Positions 18,944 to 29,922 are shown, counted from the stretch's first letter. The stretch: DNA of 64,000 nt from Erwinia sp. JUb26 (GCF_003751505.1 NZ_RJVB01000001.1:1-64000); one strand, 5' to 3'. Made by a program: numbers and translations. The notes: generated by a model from the sequence alone, not told the origin.

Positions 18944-21130
18944 ATGTTCAAAAAGATTATAAAACAGGCAGGACCAGGCCTGGCAATACACTCTGATAAA
19001 CCTTCCCTGCGTATTTTGCTCGCATCCTCTCTGTTAATGCTGCCGCTGGCCCATGCCGCCGCAGAGGACACCCTGACGGTGACCGCAGAGAACCGCGAAA
19101 GCGTCACCGCCCCGCTGAAAGGCGTGGTGGCGAAAGAGAGCGCCGCCGGAACCAAGACCGGCACGCCGCTGAGCAAAACGCCGCAATCGATTTCGGTCGT
19201 CACCCGCGAGCAGCTGGACGATCAGGCATTTGAGTCGGTGGCCGATGCGCTGAGCTACACCAGCGGCGTGGTGACCAACTATCGCGGTAACTCCAACCGT
19301 AACGACGAAGTGATCAGCCGCGGCTTCCGCTATGCGCCGAAGCTGCTGGACGGCCTGCACTCCGGCCTTTCCAGCTCCAGCGGTGGAGCAGGGCAGATCG
19401 ACCCGTGGCTGTTAGAGCGCGTGGAAATGGTCCACGGCCCGGCGGGCGTGCTGTACGGCCAGGTCAGCCCTGGCGGTCTGCTGATGATGACCAGCAAGCG
19501 ACCGACGGCGGAAAGCATTCACGAAGTGAAGCTCAGTACCGGTAACCATCACCTGGGCGAAGCGGCCTTTGATTTCGGCGGCAAGCTGAACGATGACAAC
19601 ACGCTGTTCTATCGCCTGAACGGCATCGCCAGCACCAAAAATGAAACGGTGAAGCACAATAAACAGCAGCGCTGGGCGATTGCCCCGGCGATCACCTGGC
19701 TGCCGAATGCGGACACCAGCTTCACCCTGCTGACCAGCTACCAGAACGATCCGAAGGCCGGGTCGCGTAACTTCCTGCCGATGGCGGGCACGCTGAAAGA
19801 AACCAGCGTTGGCTACCTGCCGTATGATTTCAACATCAACGACCAGAGCTACTACGGCAACAAGCGCGAACAGGCCTCCATTGGTTACGAGCTGGATCAC
19901 AATTTCAACGAAGCGCTCTCCTTCCAGCAGAACCTGCGCTACACCCACCGTGATGAAGACTATAAATATATGGTCTACACCACCAGCTCCAGCGTGAACG
20001 ATCACACCATTAACCGCCGTCCGCAGCAGGAAACGGCGATGACCAACGAGTTCGGCGTGGATAACCACCTGAAGGGCGTGTTCGACACCGGCGAAGTCAG
20101 CCATACCGTGCTCGGCGGCCTGGACTACCGCTGGAGCCGCGTGGCCAGCACGCTGTCGCGCCATACCTCGGATAAGTACCAGCTTGACTGGGCTAATCCG
20201 ACCAGCGTTGAGGTGAATAATGCCGATATCGCTCTGACCACCAGCAGCGTTAAGCAGCTGCATCAGGTTGGGCTGTACCTTCAGGATCAGCTGGAGTGGG
20301 ATAACTGGAACCTGGTGCTGTCGGGCCGTAACGACTGGTCGCAGACCCGCACCATCAACCGCATCAGCGGATCGGACGTCACCCAGAACGACAGCAAGCT
20401 CACCGGTCGTGCGGGCCTGCTGTACGCCTTTGATAACGGCCTGTCGCCGTATATCAGCTACAGCACCTCGTTTGAACCGAACCTGAGCACCGGCGCGCCG
20501 GGCACCGATCCGTTTAAGCCGACCAGCGGCGAACAGACGGAAGTGGGGCTGAAGTTCCAGCCGGTCGGCAGCGACACGGTAATGACCGTTTCCTGGTTCG
20601 ACATCAATCAGAAAAACATCACCTCCTATAACAGCACCACCGGCTACAACGAGCAGATCGGTAAGGTCAACTCGCAGGGTGTGGAAACGGAGATCCACGC
20701 ACAACCGATCCCGGAAGTGAAGCTGATCGCCGCCTATACCTACACCGATGCGGTAACCAAAGAAACCTATACCGCGACGCAGCTGGGCCACACGCCGGCC
20801 AGTATTCCGCGCCATGCGGCATCGGCCTGGGGCAGCTACAGCTTCCTCAACGGTCCGCTGAGCGGCTTCACCGTCGGGGCGGGTGTGCGCTACGTGGGTG
20901 ATGCACCGGCGGATTCCACCGGCACCGACGAGGTTCCGCACTACACCCTGTACGATGCGATGGTGAAGTATGAGCTGGGCCACGCCGTATCATCGCTGGA
21001 AGGCACCACCGTTCAGCTGAACGTGCAGAACCTGACCGACGAACGCTATGTTGCCTCGTGCAGCAATGCCGAAGCCTGCTTCTACGGTACAGACCGTACC
21101 GTAGTGGCCTCGGTGAACTACCGCTGGTAA
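18944..21130 (+). CDS. TonB-dependent ferric-siderophore receptor 1 (Fct/FhuA type)
   Basis: A 728-residue outer-membrane receptor. It has a long signal peptide ending LPLAHAAA, a TonB-box-like DTLTVTA, a plug domain ([48 protein letters not shown]) and a 22-strand-type barrel ending ...VVASVNYRW with a C-terminal aromatic. It falls in the FhuA/FoxA-like siderophore-receptor group, and in this context it probably takes up the ferric product of the neighbouring NRPS, like Fct for ferrichrysobactin. The ATG at 18944 is chosen by comparison with receptor 2; a TTG at 18920 is possible. It is divergent from fes. Receptor 2 is a close paralogue. Confidence 0.9.
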   Translation: MFKKIIKQAGPGLAIHSDKPSLRILLASSLLMLPLAHAAAEDTLTVTAENRESVTAPLKGVVAKESAAGTKTGTPLSKTPQSISVVTREQLDDQAFESVADALSYTSGVVTNYRGNSNRNDEVISRGFRYAPKLLDGLHSGLSSSSGGAGQIDPWLLERVEMVHGPAGVLYGQVSPGGLLMMTSKRPTAESIHEVKLSTGNHHLGEAAFDFGGKLNDDNTLFYRLNGIASTKNETVKHNKQQRWAIAPAITWLPNADTSFTLLTSYQNDPKAGSRNFLPMAGTLKETSVGYLPYDFNINDQSYYGNKREQASIGYELDHNFNEALSFQQNLRYTHRDEDYKYMVYTTSSSVNDHTINRRPQQETAMTNEFGVDNHLKGVFDTGEVSHTVLGGLDYRWSRVASTLSRHTSDKYQLDWANPTSVEVNNADIALTTSSVKQLHQVGLYLQDQLEWDNWNLVLSGRNDWSQTRTINRISGSDVTQNDSKLTGRAGLLYAFDNGLSPYISYSTSFEPNLSTGAPGTDPFKPTSGEQTEVGLKFQPVGSDTVMTVSWFDINQKNITSYNSTTGYNEQIGKVNSQGVETEIHAQPIPEVKLIAAYTYTDAVTKETYTATQLGHTPASIPRHAASAWGSYSFLNGPLSGFTVGAGVRYVGDAPADSTGTDEVPHYTLYDAMVKYELGHAVSSLEGTTVQLNVQNLTDERYVASCSNAEACFYGTDRTVVASVNYRW

Positions 21131-21164
21131 TTGCGGGCAGCCGCTCGGGCAGGGTATCCGGCAG

Positions 21165-22085
21165 TCACTTGCCGGGTTTCCCTGCCCTGCTGGCCTCACC
21201 GGCTGGAAATACCCGCGCACTCAAGAAATCGACCAGTACCCGAACTTTCGGCGAAGGATGCTTACTCGCCGGCCAGAGTACCTGAAGGGTACCGGTACGA
21301 TGCACGTGATCCGGCAGAACCCGGCACAGACGACCATCGTTCAGAAACTCTCTGACCGAGTAATCCGGCAGAAATGCGATGCCTTTGCCCTGCAGCGCGA
21401 AGCAGACGCGCGTTTCGATATTGTTGCAGATCATCGATGTCGGCAGTTGCAGCTCAGGCTCGCCTGGCGTTCGCGGCAGCGGCCAGACGTCCAGTTTTCC
21501 GCTGTTGGGGAAGCGGAACTGAAGGCAGATATGTTCCGCCAAATCGGCAGGCATGCTGGGAGTGCCATGTTTTGCCAGATAATCGGGAGACGCGATCAGC
21601 ACCGACTGGAAATTCCCCAGTTTACGTGCGGACAACCGTGAATCATCGGGATCACCCGTTCTGACCACCGCATCGAAACCTTCCTCAATGACATCAACCA
21701 ATCTGTCGGTGAAATCCAGATCGAGTTCGATGTCCGGATAAGCACTCATAAACTCGCCAAGCACCGGCAGCACCAGTGAACTGACCAGCGGCAGGCTAAT
21801 GCGCAGGCGACCGCGTGGCGTGGTCTTAGCCTGTGACAATTCCAGTTCTGCCGCCTCGATTTCGGCAAGGATGCGGCGACTGCGCTCCAGGAACAGCGTG
21901 CCTTCGGCCGTCAGCGTGATGCTGCGCGTGCTGCGATGAAATAGCCGTACGCCGAGTTTTTCTTCCAGCCGCGAAACACTCTTGCTGATGGCCGACGCGG
22001 ACACGCCGAGCACGCGTCCAGCCAGGACGAAGCTGCGGGTTTCCGCCACCTGCACGAAAACGGTAAAGCCGCTCAGACTGTCCAT
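21165..22085 (-). CDS. LysR-family regulator
   Basis: A 306-residue LysR-type regulator. The N-terminal winged HTH (FVQVAETRSFVLAGRVLGVSASAISKSVSRLEEKLGVRLFHRSTRSITLT) is followed by a periplasmic-binding-protein-like effector domain (RGRLRISLPLVSSLVLPVLGEFMSAYPDIELDL). It is divergent from the MFS gene 115 bp away and probably controls it; the effector cannot be deduced. Its stop is convergent with receptor 1 at 34 bp. The LysR/MFS pair splits two paralogous receptor genes and looks like a self-contained efflux cassette inserted between them. Confidence 0.92.
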   Translation of the reverse strand: MDSLSGFTVFVQVAETRSFVLAGRVLGVSASAISKSVSRLEEKLGVRLFHRSTRSITLTAEGTLFLERSRRILAEIEAAELELSQAKTTPRGRLRISLPLVSSLVLPVLGEFMSAYPDIELDLDFTDRLVDVIEEGFDAVVRTGDPDDSRLSARKLGNFQSVLIASPDYLAKHGTPSMPADLAEHICLQFRFPNSGKLDVWPLPRTPGEPELQLPTSMICNNIETRVCFALQGKGIAFLPDYSVREFLNDGRLCRVLPDHVHRTGTLQVLWPASKHPSPKVRVLVDFLSARVFPAGEASRAGKPGK

Positions 22086-22101
22086 TGGGTTTCTCCATTG
22101 C

Positions 22102-22115
22102 TGACATAATTGTCA
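22102..22115. promoter_or_regulatory. Perfect dyad in the LysR/MFS intergenic region
   Basis: TGACATAATTGTCA is a near-complete palindrome (arms TGACA/TGTCA) 17 bp upstream of the LysR start. It is a candidate LysR operator serving both divergent genes. Confidence 0.45.
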
Positions 22116-22200
22116 TTATATCTGAGAAATGTAGCCTACTTACTCTCTAATCAAAAGTGCTCTATCGTAGTTGGGAAATCAAATGAGAAGAGGAATTTCC

Positions 22201-23415
22201 ATGTTTTCCAACGAAAAGTGCCAGGCACAGGCTCAACCGGTCGGCGTGCCATCGTCAGCCGAGCGGCTCCCCTGGATTGGGCTGATCGCACTCGCCATGG
22301 CGGCCTTCATCACGATCCTGACGGAAACCCTGCCAGCGGGTTTACTGCCGCTTATGGCTCAGGGCCTGACGGTCTCCGAAGCGCTGGTGGGCCAGCTTGT
22401 CACCGTCTATGCCATTGGTTCCCTGGCGGCAGCCATTCCGTTGACCACCGCCACGCAGGGCGTTCGTCGGCGTCCGCTGCTGCTGGCTGCAATAGCGGGT
22501 TTCGTCATCGCCAACACCATCACGACGCTGTCGACCAGCTATGTGCTGACGATGGTGGCCCGTTTCCTCGCGGGCGTGTCGGCGGGGCTGGTGTGGGCAC
22601 TGCTGGCGGGATACGCCGCGCGAATGGTGCCCGAGCATCAGAAAGGACGTGCGATCGCCATTGCGATGGTCGGAACACCCTTAGCCCTGTCGCTCGGCGT
22701 GCCGGCCGGCACCTTTATCGGTAACCTGGTGGGATGGCGCGTCTGCTTCGGCGTGATGAGCCTGATGGCGCTGGTTCTGATGATGTGGGTGAGGATCAGG
22801 GTTCCGGATTTTCCGGGGCAGGCCACGGATAAGCGACTCTCCCTTGGGCGCGTGTTTGTCATCCCCGGCATCCGTCCCATCCTGTTGGTGATCCTGGCCT
22901 TCGTGCTCTCGCACAACATTCTTTATACCTACATCGCGCCGTTCCTGGCTGGCGCAGGGATGGTCGAACGGACCGGTCTGGTGCTGCTGATCTTTGGTGT
23001 CACCTCACTGCCTGGCATCTGGGGCGTGGGGGTGCTGATTGACCGTCACCAGCGAGCGCTGACGCTGGCCAGTCCGCTGTTGTTCGGCATGGCCGTCACG
23101 GCGATGGCGATGGGAAGCGATGAACCAGCCATTGTTTACGCGGCGGCGGGCATCTGGGGGCTGGCTATCGGAGGGTCAGCAACGTTGTTTCAGACGGCGC
23201 TTTTCAGGGCAGCGGGCGATGCTGCGGATGTTGCTCAGTCGATGGCGGTAACGGTATGGAATATGGCGATTGCCAGTGCCGGTATCATCGGCGGTGTGTT
23301 GCTCGACCAGTTCGGTACGGCGGCATTCCCACCCGTACTGCTTACGCTACTGGCCGCGACCTGGCTGATCGTCTGGATTGCAAAACGACACAGCTTTCCA
23401 CCTTCGGCACATTGA
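22201..23415 (+). CDS. MFS efflux transporter (DHA1 type)
   Basis: A 404-residue, 12-helix MFS protein of the drug:H+ antiporter-1 / AraJ-like sugar-efflux group. Visible segments are ITETLPAGLLPLMAQGLTVSEALVGQLVTVYAIGS, the loop motif TQGVRRRPLLL and the motif C-like GTPLALSLGVPAGTFIG. The start at 22201 has AGAGGAA at good spacing; an upstream TTG at 22171 does not. The substrate is unknown. It is paired with the divergent LysR regulator rather than with the siderophore genes. Confidence 0.88.
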   Translation: MFSNEKCQAQAQPVGVPSSAERLPWIGLIALAMAAFITILTETLPAGLLPLMAQGLTVSEALVGQLVTVYAIGSLAAAIPLTTATQGVRRRPLLLAAIAGFVIANTITTLSTSYVLTMVARFLAGVSAGLVWALLAGYAARMVPEHQKGRAIAIAMVGTPLALSLGVPAGTFIGNLVGWRVCFGVMSLMALVLMMWVRIRVPDFPGQATDKRLSLGRVFVIPGIRPILLVILAFVLSHNILYTYIAPFLAGAGMVERTGLVLLIFGVTSLPGIWGVGVLIDRHQRALTLASPLLFGMAVTAMAMGSDEPAIVYAAAGIWGLAIGGSATLFQTALFRAAGDAADVAQSMAVTVWNMAIASAGIIGGVLLDQFGTAAFPPVLLTLLAATWLIVWIAKRHSFPPSAH

Positions 23416-23790
23416 GTCTGGAGGGATCTGCCCCCCGCTAATGCTTCCTGGCCGTGGCTGAATAACACGACTTCATTCTGAGAAACTTTACCTGTCTCCT
23501 TTGTTTCTGATTCTTGTTTTGGTGGTTTATTGCGCTATCTGGGCACAACTGCTGCAAATGATAATGGCATTGAGAATTATTTATATTTGCAATAGTATGC
23601 TGCGCAGATTTTGCATGGAAATCACTAACTCAATATGCAGTAAGGATTTTCCTGAAAAAGTCATAACACGATCCGCAGCCGCACCCGGCTGATGAGATCG
23701 GGGATAGCGGTCGGGACGTTTTATTTAACGATAAGTTCCCGGCCGGACTGGTGTTTTTTTGGCAAGCAGTTCCTGAATGGATGAAGAGAT
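23416..23790. promoter_or_regulatory. Leader and promoter region of receptor 2
   Basis: This 375-bp stretch has no supported gene. It contains ATGATAATGGCATTGAGAAT (23559-23578), a candidate Fur-binding region, and the motif at 23569-23594 shared with the receptor 1 promoter. A GAAGAG ribosome site precedes the receptor start. Confidence 0.55.
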
Positions 23791-25992
23791 ATGTTCAGTA
23801 CCGTTAAAAAACAGGCAAGACCAGGCTTCGCAGTACGTTCCGATAAACACACAATGCGTCTTTTACTCGCCTCCAGCCTGCTGGTGGCCCCGATGGCCAA
23901 GGCCGCGACCGCGCCGACGGCCGAAAACACGCTGACGGTGACCGCCGAAAGCCGGGAAAGCATCACCGCCCCGCTGAAGGGAACCGTCGCGAAAGAGAGC
24001 GCCGCCGGAACCAAAACCGATACCCCGCTGCGCAAAACTCCGCAGTCGATTTCGGTGGTCACACGCGATCAGATGGATCAGCAGGAACCGGCCTCCGTGG
24101 CCGAGGCGCTGGCCTACACCAGCGGCGTGGTGACTACTTATCGCGGCAACTCCAACCGTAATGATGAAGTGATCAGCCGCGGCTTCCGTTATGCGCCGAA
24201 GCTGCTCGACGGCCTGCACTTCGGGCTTTCCAGCCAGAACGGCGGGGCGGGTCAGCTTGACCCGTGGCTGCTGGAGCGCGTGGAGATGGTTCACGGCCCG
24301 GCGGGCGTGCTGTACGGCCAGGTCAGCCCCGGCGGCGTGGTGGCGATGACCAGCAAGCGCCCGACCGCGCAGGAGATCCGCGAAGTGAAGCTGAGCACCG
24401 GCAACCGCCATCTTGCTGAAGCGGCGTTTGACTTCGGCGGCAAGCTGAACGACGACAACACGCTGTTCTACCGTCTGAACGGCATCGGCAGCACCAGACA
24501 CGAATTCGTCAAGGACAACAAGCAGCAGCGCGTGGCGATTGCCCCGGCGCTGACCTGGCTGCCGAACGAAGACACCAGCTTTACGTTATTAACCAGCTAC
24601 CAGAACGATCCGAAAGCCGGTTCACGTAACTTCCTGCCGCGCGCGGGTACGCTGTACTCCACCAGCGTGGGCTATGTGCCTTACGACTTCAACGTCAGCG
24701 AATCGAGCTACGACAAATCGACGCGCGAACAGACCTCCATCGGCTACAACCTCGATCACAACTTCAACGATGCGGTGTCGTTCACCCAGAATCTGCGCTT
24801 CACCCATCGCGATGAAGACTATAAGTATCTGGTGTATAACGTCGTTGCCCCGGCGAACGATCACACCCTGACCCGCATGGCGCAGCACGAGTCGCAGCTG
24901 ACCAACGAATTTGGCGTGGATAACCAGCTGAAAGGCGTGTTCGATACCGGCGCGGTGAAGCATACCGTTCTGGGCGGGCTGGACTATCGCTACAGCCATA
25001 TCAATTCGAAGATGTATCGTGACCGCAACAGCGACTACCCGATCGACTGGGCGAACCCGAGCCATACCGACATTGATGCCAGCAAGCTGTCTCTGGTTTC
25101 CAGCGATCAGAAAACCCTGAACCAGGTGGGCGTTTACGTTCAGGATCAGCTGGAATGGAACGACTGGAATCTGTTGCTCTCCGGTCGCCACGACTGGTCG
25201 CAGGTGAATACCCGCGATAACACTACCGGCGGCTCTGAAAACAGCTACAACGATAACCAGTTCACCGGACGTGCGGGCCTGCTGTACGCCTTCGACAACG
25301 GTATATCACCGTACGTCAGCTACAGCACCTCGTTTGAACCGACGCTGTACCAGGGAGAACCGGGCAGCCCGGCAATGAAGCCGACCACCGGCAAACAGAC
25401 TGAAGTCGGCGTGAAGTATCAGATCCCGGACAGCAACACCCTGCTGACGCTGTCCTGGTTCGATATCACCCAGAAGAACGTGGCCTCGTTTAACCGCACC
25501 ACTTACTTCTACGATCAGATCGGTAAAGTGAAGTCTCAGGGCGTGGAAGCGGAAGTTCACGCACAGCCAACCCCGGAAATCGCGCTGACTGCGGCTTACT
25601 CTTACACCGATGTGGAAACCAAAGACTCGCCAACCGCCGCTGAAATCGGCCACGCTCCTGCAGCGATCCCGCGCCACGCCGCGTCTGCCTGGGGCACCTA
25701 TAGCTTCCAGCAGGGCGTGCTGAACGGTCTGACTATCGGTTCCGGCGTGCGCTACATCGGCACCGCGCCGGGCGATGCGGTGGGTGAATACTATGTGCCG
25801 CACTACACGCTGTACGATGCCATGGCGAAGTATGACCTCGGCCAGGCCACGTCATCTCTGCGCGGCACCACCCTGCAGCTGAACGTGCAGAACCTCAGCG
25901 ACAAGAAATACGTCTCCTCCTGCAGCGGCGAAGATGCCTGCTTCTACGGCGTGGGCCGGACGATTGTCGCTTCGGTTGACTACCGCTGGTAA
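23791..25992 (+). CDS. TonB-dependent ferric-siderophore receptor 2 (paralogue of receptor 1)
   Basis: A 733-residue outer-membrane receptor closely similar to receptor 1 from the signal peptide ([38 protein letters not shown]) to the final VVASVDYRW-type end (IVASVDYRW). Shared blocks include [53 protein letters not shown] and [32 protein letters not shown]. The two differ most in loop-like stretches of the barrel, as expected if ligand range has diverged. Its promoter shares a motif with receptor 1, so the duplication included the control region. A strong terminator follows the stop. Confidence 0.9.
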   Translation: MFSTVKKQARPGFAVRSDKHTMRLLLASSLLVAPMAKAATAPTAENTLTVTAESRESITAPLKGTVAKESAAGTKTDTPLRKTPQSISVVTRDQMDQQEPASVAEALAYTSGVVTTYRGNSNRNDEVISRGFRYAPKLLDGLHFGLSSQNGGAGQLDPWLLERVEMVHGPAGVLYGQVSPGGVVAMTSKRPTAQEIREVKLSTGNRHLAEAAFDFGGKLNDDNTLFYRLNGIGSTRHEFVKDNKQQRVAIAPALTWLPNEDTSFTLLTSYQNDPKAGSRNFLPRAGTLYSTSVGYVPYDFNVSESSYDKSTREQTSIGYNLDHNFNDAVSFTQNLRFTHRDEDYKYLVYNVVAPANDHTLTRMAQHESQLTNEFGVDNQLKGVFDTGAVKHTVLGGLDYRYSHINSKMYRDRNSDYPIDWANPSHTDIDASKLSLVSSDQKTLNQVGVYVQDQLEWNDWNLLLSGRHDWSQVNTRDNTTGGSENSYNDNQFTGRAGLLYAFDNGISPYVSYSTSFEPTLYQGEPGSPAMKPTTGKQTEVGVKYQIPDSNTLLTLSWFDITQKNVASFNRTTYFYDQIGKVKSQGVEAEVHAQPTPEIALTAAYSYTDVETKDSPTAAEIGHAPAAIPRHAASAWGTYSFQQGVLNGLTIGSGVRYIGTAPGDAVGEYYVPHYTLYDAMAKYDLGQATSSLRGTTLQLNVQNLSDKKYVSSCSGEDACFYGVGRTIVASVDYRW

Positions 25993-26036
25993 GCCGCAGC
26001 CCTGAAGGGTAAGGGCCGAAAAAACGGCACCACCAG

Positions 26037-26069
26037 GCCGCCGTCTGAGTTGCAGACGGCGGCTTTTTT
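26037..26069 (+). terminator. Strong intrinsic terminator after receptor 2
   Basis: An 11-bp stem (GCCGCCGTCTG / CAGACGGCGGC, loop AGTTG) followed by TTTTTT, 45 bp after the receptor stop. Confidence 0.95.
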
Positions 26070-26139
26070 ATTGCGCGTGCAGTTGGTAAGCTCAACCGAA
26101 TTCATTAGATTGACCTATCACTCACAAGAAGAAAACGGC

Positions 26140-27165
26140 ATGAAACATACCACCCTCAACGGCGACAACTATCAGATCGGCTATCAGCTTGGCGAACTGG
26201 GCAGCGACGCATACCTTCGTGAAGTGCGCGCGACCGCGCTGTGGAACCACACCAATGCGCTGAAAAACAGCGATCGGCTGCAGGGCATGCAGCAACTGGT
26301 GCAGCAGCGTTTTCCCCTGCTGTGGCAGGAGCTACGCGGCCTGGCGGACGGCTTGCAGGCACCCTTTGATGAGGTGTTTGCCTGGAACTGTCGCGGCGAC
26401 CTGCTGCCGTCAACGTCCGACGGCTGTACCACCGTCACCGGTTTTACCGACGAGGGCGAAGCGCTGATTGCGCATAACGAAGACGGCTTCCCGCAGCTGC
26501 GGGAACACTGTGGCATGGTCACCGTGCGGCCGCAGCAGGGGCTGGCGTTTACCAGCTTTTTCTATCCCGGTTCAATCTGCGGCCACACCGTGTCGGTCAA
26601 CGAACGCGGACTGGTGAACACGGTGAACAATATTCGCGCAGCGGAGCGCCCTTTGGGGATGCCGAGGCAGATTCTGGCGCGTGCGGCGCTGGATGCGGCC
26701 ACGATTGATGAAGCTGTCGCGATCCTCACTTCGCAGCCGCGCGGCGGGGCGTTTCATCATAGCCTGGCACAGTGCGGCGATGCGCGGATCGTCAGTGTGG
26801 AGGCTACCGGCACGGCGCATCATGTGCAGAGCAATCCCCACCGCTACGGCCATGCCAACCACCTGATCCACCCGGAAATGTCAGCGGTGGCGCAGACCAT
26901 CACCGGCAGTTCCGCCAGCCGCCAGCAGCGTCTGCAACAGTGGCTGACAGAAGGCGAAGAGTGGCCGTTAAACCCGGCCCAGGCCCTGACGATCCTGAAT
27001 GATGAGCAGCACGCCGATCTGCCGATCCTGCGGCGGGACCCGGCCGACCTCGATGAAGAAAACACCCTGGCCACGGCGATTTTCGTGATCGGCGTGAACC
27101 AGGTGAGCTGGACGCTGTTTACCGACGATCGCCAGTACGCCTGCCTCTCCGGTCAGCAGCCCTGA
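26140..27165 (+). CDS. C45-type (acyl-CoA:6-APA acyltransferase-like) amidohydrolase
   Basis: A 341-residue Ntn-hydrolase-like protein of the C45 family. The probable nucleophile is Cys96 in DGCTTVTGF, followed by LIAHNEDGFP and, later, SICGHTVSVNERGLVNTVNN and ILARAALDAATIDEAVAIL, all typical of the family. Members process or transfer N-acyl groups, usually with autocatalytic exposure of the Cys. No signal peptide is seen, so it would act in the cytosol. The start at 26140 follows an AAGAAGA stretch; an earlier frame extension lies in the terminator. It begins only 70 bp after the receptor 2 terminator. A role in processing or hydrolysing the siderophore amide is possible but only inferred from position. 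Confidence 0.82.
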   Translation: MKHTTLNGDNYQIGYQLGELGSDAYLREVRATALWNHTNALKNSDRLQGMQQLVQQRFPLLWQELRGLADGLQAPFDEVFAWNCRGDLLPSTSDGCTTVTGFTDEGEALIAHNEDGFPQLREHCGMVTVRPQQGLAFTSFFYPGSICGHTVSVNERGLVNTVNNIRAAERPLGMPRQILARAALDAATIDEAVAILTSQPRGGAFHHSLAQCGDARIVSVEATGTAHHVQSNPHRYGHANHLIHPEMSAVAQTITGSSASRQQRLQQWLTEGEEWPLNPAQALTILNDEQHADLPILRRDPADLDEENTLATAIFVIGVNQVSWTLFTDDRQYACLSGQQP

Positions 27166-27414
27166 AGCGGCTTTCGAACCCGCACCAGTTCTCTTTTTGA
27201 GCAAATAAATCGGCTGCGCTTTGCGGCCGATCACAGATCGCCGCCTGACGCGGTGAAAAACTCTCCCCGGACATTAATCTGATAAAAAATCACTGCTTAT
27301 CCGTGACGGTTCGCCCGGCCCCGGCCTGCATCGCCATCGCAATTCAGTGTATGATATCGGTCGCTTCAGCAGCGGTTATCCCCGGCCGACTGTGCCGCTA
27401 CAGGAGAAACACCC
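27166..27414. other. Short intergenic region upstream of acoR
   Basis: About 250 bp with no gene. It contains a GC-rich dyad around 27211-27229 (CGGCTGCG...GCGGCCG) that may terminate the C45 gene, and an AGGAGA ribosome site just before the GTG start of acoR. Confidence 0.4.
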
Positions 27415-29433
27415 GTGAATCAGAGCCAGCGCGAACACATTGCCACGGTGATGGCCAGCATCAGCAACGGCGCCTCTTTGCTGCCCGCCAGGCCGCACGA
27501 CAGGGCGATCCGCGATTCCTGGCAGCGCTGCGTGGAACATCACGGGCTGGATCCCAGCCGTATGCAGGAAGCGCGCATTCTTCCGTGGCACGAGCTGCGG
27601 GAATATCGCCAGGAGATGGAGGAATTTCGCCATATCGCCCATCACGGCCTGACGGTGCTGTATAAGCAGATTGCCGCTGCGGGATACGTGCTGCTGCTGA
27701 CCGATGCGCGCGGCGTTACCGTCGATTATCTGGGCGATGGCGATGCGGAAATCAGCCTGCGGCGGGCGGGGCTGTTCCTCGGCGCGCAGTGGACCGAAGC
27801 CTGCGCCGGGACCTGTGCCGTCGGCACCGCGCTGGCGACCGGCAGGGCGCTGACCGTGCATCAGGCGGACCATTTTGATGCCACCCATATTCCCCTGACC
27901 TGCACCGCCGTGCCGCTGTTCGATCCGCAGGGGCAGCTGAATGCGATCCTCGATATATCGGCGCTCAGTTCGCCACAGCCTAAATCCAGCCAGCAGCTGG
28001 CGCTGCAAATCGCCAAGCTTTACGCCCATCAGATCGAGAATGCCTGGTTCGAACATCGCCACCGCAACGACTGGGTGCTGAAGCTCAGCCCGGCGTCGCC
28101 GTTTGTCGAGGTCAGCCCCGATTTCCTGATTGCGTTCGATGCCAGCGGCAACGTGGTGGGGCATAACCATCGCGCCCAGCGCATGCTGGAAAAAGAGCTG
28201 GGGATGGAGGCACCGCCGCCGAATAGCAAAAGCGCACTGCTGGGGATGCCAATTGAGCAGCTGTTCAACACCTCGATTGACAGCCTGCCGGACTGGCTGG
28301 CCAGCGCCAACGGACGGCAGGGTACGCTGGAGCGCGCGCGCAGCGGTGAAAAACTGTTTGTTACCGCCGTGCAGCCCACCCGCTGCCCGCCGCGACGCAC
28401 CAACGGTGCGGATGCACTGCCCGCGCCGCTCGCGGCCCTCAACGGCGGCGATGCCGCGCTGCAGCAGCAGTTACAGCGTGCCTCAAGGCTGCTACAGGCC
28501 TCGCTGCATCTGGTGATCCACGGCGAAACCGGCAGCGGTAAAGAGTACTTCGCCCGCGCGTTTCATCAGGCCAGCGACCGTCGCGAACGGCCGTTTGTGG
28601 CGGTGAACTGCGCGGCTATCCCGGCGACGCTGATTGAAAGCGAGCTGTTCGGCCATCTTCCGGGCAGCTTCTCCGGCGCGGGCAGCAAGGGGCGGCGCGG
28701 CCTGATTCAGGAGGCCGACGGCGGCACGCTGTTTCTGGATGAAATCGGTGATATGCCGCTGGAGATGCAGACCCGTCTGCTGCGGGTACTGGCCGAGCAG
28801 GAGGTGCTGCCGGTGGGTGCGACCCGTCCGGTGCCGGTGGATGTGCGGGTGATTTCGGCTTCGCATCACGCGCTGGATCGGCTGGTGGCCGAGGGGCGTT
28901 TCCGCACCGACCTGTTCTATCGCCTTCAGGGCGCGCGCATTACCCTGCCGCCGCTGCGCCAGCGCAGCGATCTTGACTGGCTGATTGGTAAGCTGCTAGC
29001 TGGACGGGTAGAGATGAGCGCGGCCGCGCGTCGGCGTCTGCATCAGCATGGGTGGCCCGGCAATCTGCGCGAGCTGAATAACGCGCTGGATTATGCAGCA
29101 GCGGTGTGCGACGGCGGTCGTATTGAAGTGGGTGATTTGCCGGAGGGGCTGGCAACACCTGCTGTGCCGGGGCAGGTGGCGGCGGGGTTGCCTCAGTCTT
29201 CTGGCAATATCGATATTGAATCTTTGTCGCATTCGGCCATTGTGCCATCAGGTCCGACATCTGCTGCTTTTCCCGATGCGGCTCTGCCGCCTGAAGCGCA
29301 GCTGCTGGTGCAGTATTTGCGTGCGGCGCGCTGGAATCACAGTGCGGTGGCGCGGCAGATGGGGATCAGTCGTATGACGCTTTATCGTCGGATGCAGCGG
29401 TTTGGGATCCAGTCGCCGGTGAATGAGGGATGA
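27415..29433 (+). CDS. acoR: AcoR, sigma-54-dependent activator of acetoin catabolism
   Basis: A 672-residue enhancer-binding protein. It has an N-terminal GAF-like sensory region, a central AAA+ domain with Walker A GETGSGKE (residues 370-377), [23 protein letters not shown] and the arginine-finger stretch [10 protein letters not shown], and a C-terminal Fis-type HTH ([25 protein letters not shown]). The sigma-54 contact loop reads GSFSGA (417-422) rather than GAFTGA. It would activate the -24/-12 promoters before acoX and the butanediol dehydrogenase gene. The GTG start follows AGGAGA. An 8-bp microsatellite begins 9 bp after the stop. Confidence 0.92.
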   Translation: MNQSQREHIATVMASISNGASLLPARPHDRAIRDSWQRCVEHHGLDPSRMQEARILPWHELREYRQEMEEFRHIAHHGLTVLYKQIAAAGYVLLLTDARGVTVDYLGDGDAEISLRRAGLFLGAQWTEACAGTCAVGTALATGRALTVHQADHFDATHIPLTCTAVPLFDPQGQLNAILDISALSSPQPKSSQQLALQIAKLYAHQIENAWFEHRHRNDWVLKLSPASPFVEVSPDFLIAFDASGNVVGHNHRAQRMLEKELGMEAPPPNSKSALLGMPIEQLFNTSIDSLPDWLASANGRQGTLERARSGEKLFVTAVQPTRCPPRRTNGADALPAPLAALNGGDAALQQQLQRASRLLQASLHLVIHGETGSGKEYFARAFHQASDRRERPFVAVNCAAIPATLIESELFGHLPGSFSGAGSKGRRGLIQEADGGTLFLDEIGDMPLEMQTRLLRVLAEQEVLPVGATRPVPVDVRVISASHHALDRLVAEGRFRTDLFYRLQGARITLPPLRQRSDLDWLIGKLLAGRVEMSAAARRRLHQHGWPGNLRELNNALDYAAAVCDGGRIEVGDLPEGLATPAVPGQVAAGLPQSSGNIDIESLSHSAIVPSGPTSAAFPDAALPPEAQLLVQYLRAARWNHSAVARQMGISRMTLYRRMQRFGIQSPVNEG

Positions 29434-29442
29434 GACTATTCC

Positions 29443-29488
29443 TGCTGAAATGCTGAAATGCTGAAATGCTGAAATGCTGAAATGCTGA
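29443..29488. repeat. 8-bp microsatellite, TGCTGAAA x 5.75
   Basis: Perfect tandem copies of TGCTGAAA begin 9 bp after the acoR stop codon. Confidence 0.95.
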
Positions 29489-29503
29489 CCTGGTGACTGC
29501 GCT

Positions 29504-29699
29504 GACGGGGGGCTGCCACGCCTGGCGGTCCTCGCGCCACGCGTTGCGCGGTGCCCTCACTGCGTTCGTCAGCCGGTCGGACCGGCTCAGACGGCACATC
29601 CGTGTGCCGACCGAGCCTTGCGCCCGCGTCCTGCGGGCTTATCCTGGCTTCCTCTCTTCGTTCAGCGCTGTGGATTGCCAGTCGTGGCAGCCCCCCGTC
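29504..29699 (+). repeat. Structured 200-bp repeat, copy R1 (subtype A)
   Basis: The arms at 29504-29525 and 29678-29699 are inverted at 21 of 22 positions. Inside, in order, are the universal block GCGCCACGCGTTGCGCGGTGC, the dyad GCCGGTCGGACCGGC, a hairpin CGGCACA-TCCG-TGTGCCG and a hairpin GCCCGC-GTCCT-GCGGGC, then the shared tail CAGCGCTGTGGATTGCC. Read on the minus strand the two hairpin loops carry GGA. Confidence 0.85.
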
Positions 29700-29922
29700 C
29701 GCGCCGTAATTGCCGAGTTGTGTTCAGATAAAAATACGTCTCTGTGATAGGGATGGGTGAAAATCTGTCGTGCGCTTTGTTCCGCGTTGCAGATTCCTGG
29801 CCGATGGACTGGCAGTCTTTTTACCTACTCAGGTTTATCCGAAGACAGTAGCGGCGAAGGTATTTCCAGTTAATCAGAATGTATTGTGGAAAATGTTATC
29901 TGGCGATCTTGTGGCCTATGCT

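Noticed and set aside
18771-18962. 63-codon gene before receptor 1
   Set aside because: It lies within the inverted-repeat-bounded segment, lacks a ribosome site and runs into the receptor start.
19412-20983. Long open frame (523 codons) antisense to receptor 1
   Set aside because: It lies wholly on the opposite strand of a clear TonB receptor gene. GC-rich codon use opens antisense frames here, and its translation has no recognisable domain.
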